Positions 14,078 through 14,641 of a DNA stretch of 14,641 nucleotides are shown piece by piece. The DNA lies in NCBI GenBank assembly GCA_003694425.1, contig RFJX01000283.1, positions 1-14,641 on the forward strand, read 5' to 3'. Numbering within the stretch: position 1 is the stretch's first letter; each line of letters opens with the position of its first letter. Below the pieces are notes generated by a model. That model ran no database searches. It saw nothing but the letters and a program-made list of their open reading frames with translations, and was not told the DNA's origin. Position numbers and translations under genes: made by a program. The stretch comes from Gammaproteobacteria bacterium. Lineage in GTDB: Bacteria > Pseudomonadota > Gammaproteobacteria > J113.

Positions 14078-14641
14078 ATGCCCTCACTGTCACGCCTTCG
14101 CCCGCTGCTCGCGCTCACAGGTTGTGCGGCGGTGCTGATAACCACCGCGCTGCTGGAACGGGCCCTTCCGTCCTCGGTCAATCCTGACCTGCTCTATGTA
14201 CTGGCCGTGCTGCTGGCGCTCTGGTCCGGGGACCGGAGGATGGTCTGGGGTTGTGCCGCCATGGCCACCCTGCTGACACTCACCGGCTGGCTGCTCATGA
14301 CAGCGCCCACCTCCCCGCTGTACGAGGCGATCAACCGCTTTCTCGCACTGCTGGGGATCTGGGTCACCACCCTGCTCGGCCTCAGGCTCGAGGAGCACCA
14401 CAGTCACCTGCAGCGGTTCCGGCAGATGGTGGAGCAGAGCCCGGTGTCCATCATGCTCACCGACCAGCAGGGTAACATCCGCTATGTCAATCCGCAGTTC
14501 ACCCGCACTACGGGCTATCGTGCCGAGGAAGTGCTCGGACAGAATCCCCGGATCCTGCGCAGCGGCGACACGCCCCCGGAAACCTACCGGGAGCTCTGGC
14601 AGACGGTCATGGCCGGCGAAAAATGGCAGGGCCGCCTGTGC
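14078..14641 (+). CDS. Membrane-bound PAS-domain sensor protein, N-terminal part
   Basis: The first 188 residues are visible before the window ends. Four hydrophobic segments (about 9-26, 37-50, 55-74 and 84-102) are joined by short loops, and a cytoplasmic PAS domain begins near residue 111 (VEQSPVSIMLTDQQGNIRYV, then GYRAEEVLGQNPRILRSG). The output domain is outside the window: histidine kinase is likely given the response regulator divergently encoded 75 bp away, but PAS proteins of this look can also be diguanylate cyclases/phosphodiesterases. The start is ATG 14078 or GTG 14069 in the same frame; neither has a strong ribosome-binding site. Confidence 0.8.
   Translation, partial: MPSLSRLRPLLALTGCAAVLITTALLERALPSSVNPDLLYVLAVLLALWSGDRRMVWGCAAMATLLTLTGWLLMTAPTSPLYEAINRFLALLGIWVTTLLGLRLEEHHSHLQRFRQMVEQSPVSIMLTDQQGNIRYVNPQFTRTTGYRAEEVLGQNPRILRSGDTPPETYRELWQTVMAGEKWQGRLC

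Noticed and set aside
1..14641. Mobile elements, CRISPR arrays, tRNA or rRNA genes
   Set aside because: I looked for transposase-like products, regular repeats and RNA gene signatures and saw none.

Overview
The window looks like chromosomal DNA from a GC-rich proteobacterium, probably gamma- or betaproteobacterial. The indications are the methylotroph-type Fhc gene cluster, a Fur-box/sigma-70 promoter and an FTR1-type iron permease with a haem c motif. No rRNA or tRNA is present to fix the taxonomy. Most of it (about 1-9643) is tetrahydromethanopterin (H4MPT)/methanofuran-type one-carbon metabolism, all read leftward on the minus strand.

There are two adjacent paralogous clusters. The right-hand one (9643 to 4988) is fhcB-fhcA-fhcD-fhcC. 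It is very compact: its three junctions overlap by 7, 4 and 4 bases. Its FhcB has lost the iron-sulfur and metal-ligand residues, so this is the classic bacterial formyltransferase/hydrolase complex, which turns formyl-H4MPT into formate without redox chemistry. The left-hand cluster (4818 to beyond base 1) is fwdD-fwdB, then a 285-bp gap, then fwdA-ftr-fwdC (fwdC is cut by the window edge). Its FwdB keeps a Cys-rich 4Fe-4S motif and the Cys-His pair that ligates Mo/W, and a separate molybdopterin-binding FwdD subunit is present. It therefore looks like a genuine redox-active formylmethanofuran dehydrogenase of the kind best known from methanogens, sitting next to its redox-dead relative. Together they suggest a cell that can release formyl units as formate (Fhc) or interconvert them directly with CO2 (Fwd).

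Both clusters are preceded by the same 13-bp box, TGTCGCCTTGACA on the minus strand, which ends in a perfect -35 element; this suggests shared control. A rho-independent terminator and mutually exclusive stem-loops lie between fwdB and fwdA, so fwdA-ftr-fwdC may be controlled separately from fwdDB.

The right third is unrelated. It holds a plus-strand MgtC/SapB-DUF4010 membrane protein gene with a one-base frameshift (9942-11211), and a convergent minus-strand FTR1 iron permease with an N-terminal cytochrome c-like domain behind a Fur-box promoter (13162-11231). Next is an OmpR-family response regulator gene, also broken by a one-base frameshift (14002-13278). Diverging from it is the start of a membrane PAS-domain sensor that runs off the right edge. 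Two single-base frameshifts in this third may be sequence errors or real decay.
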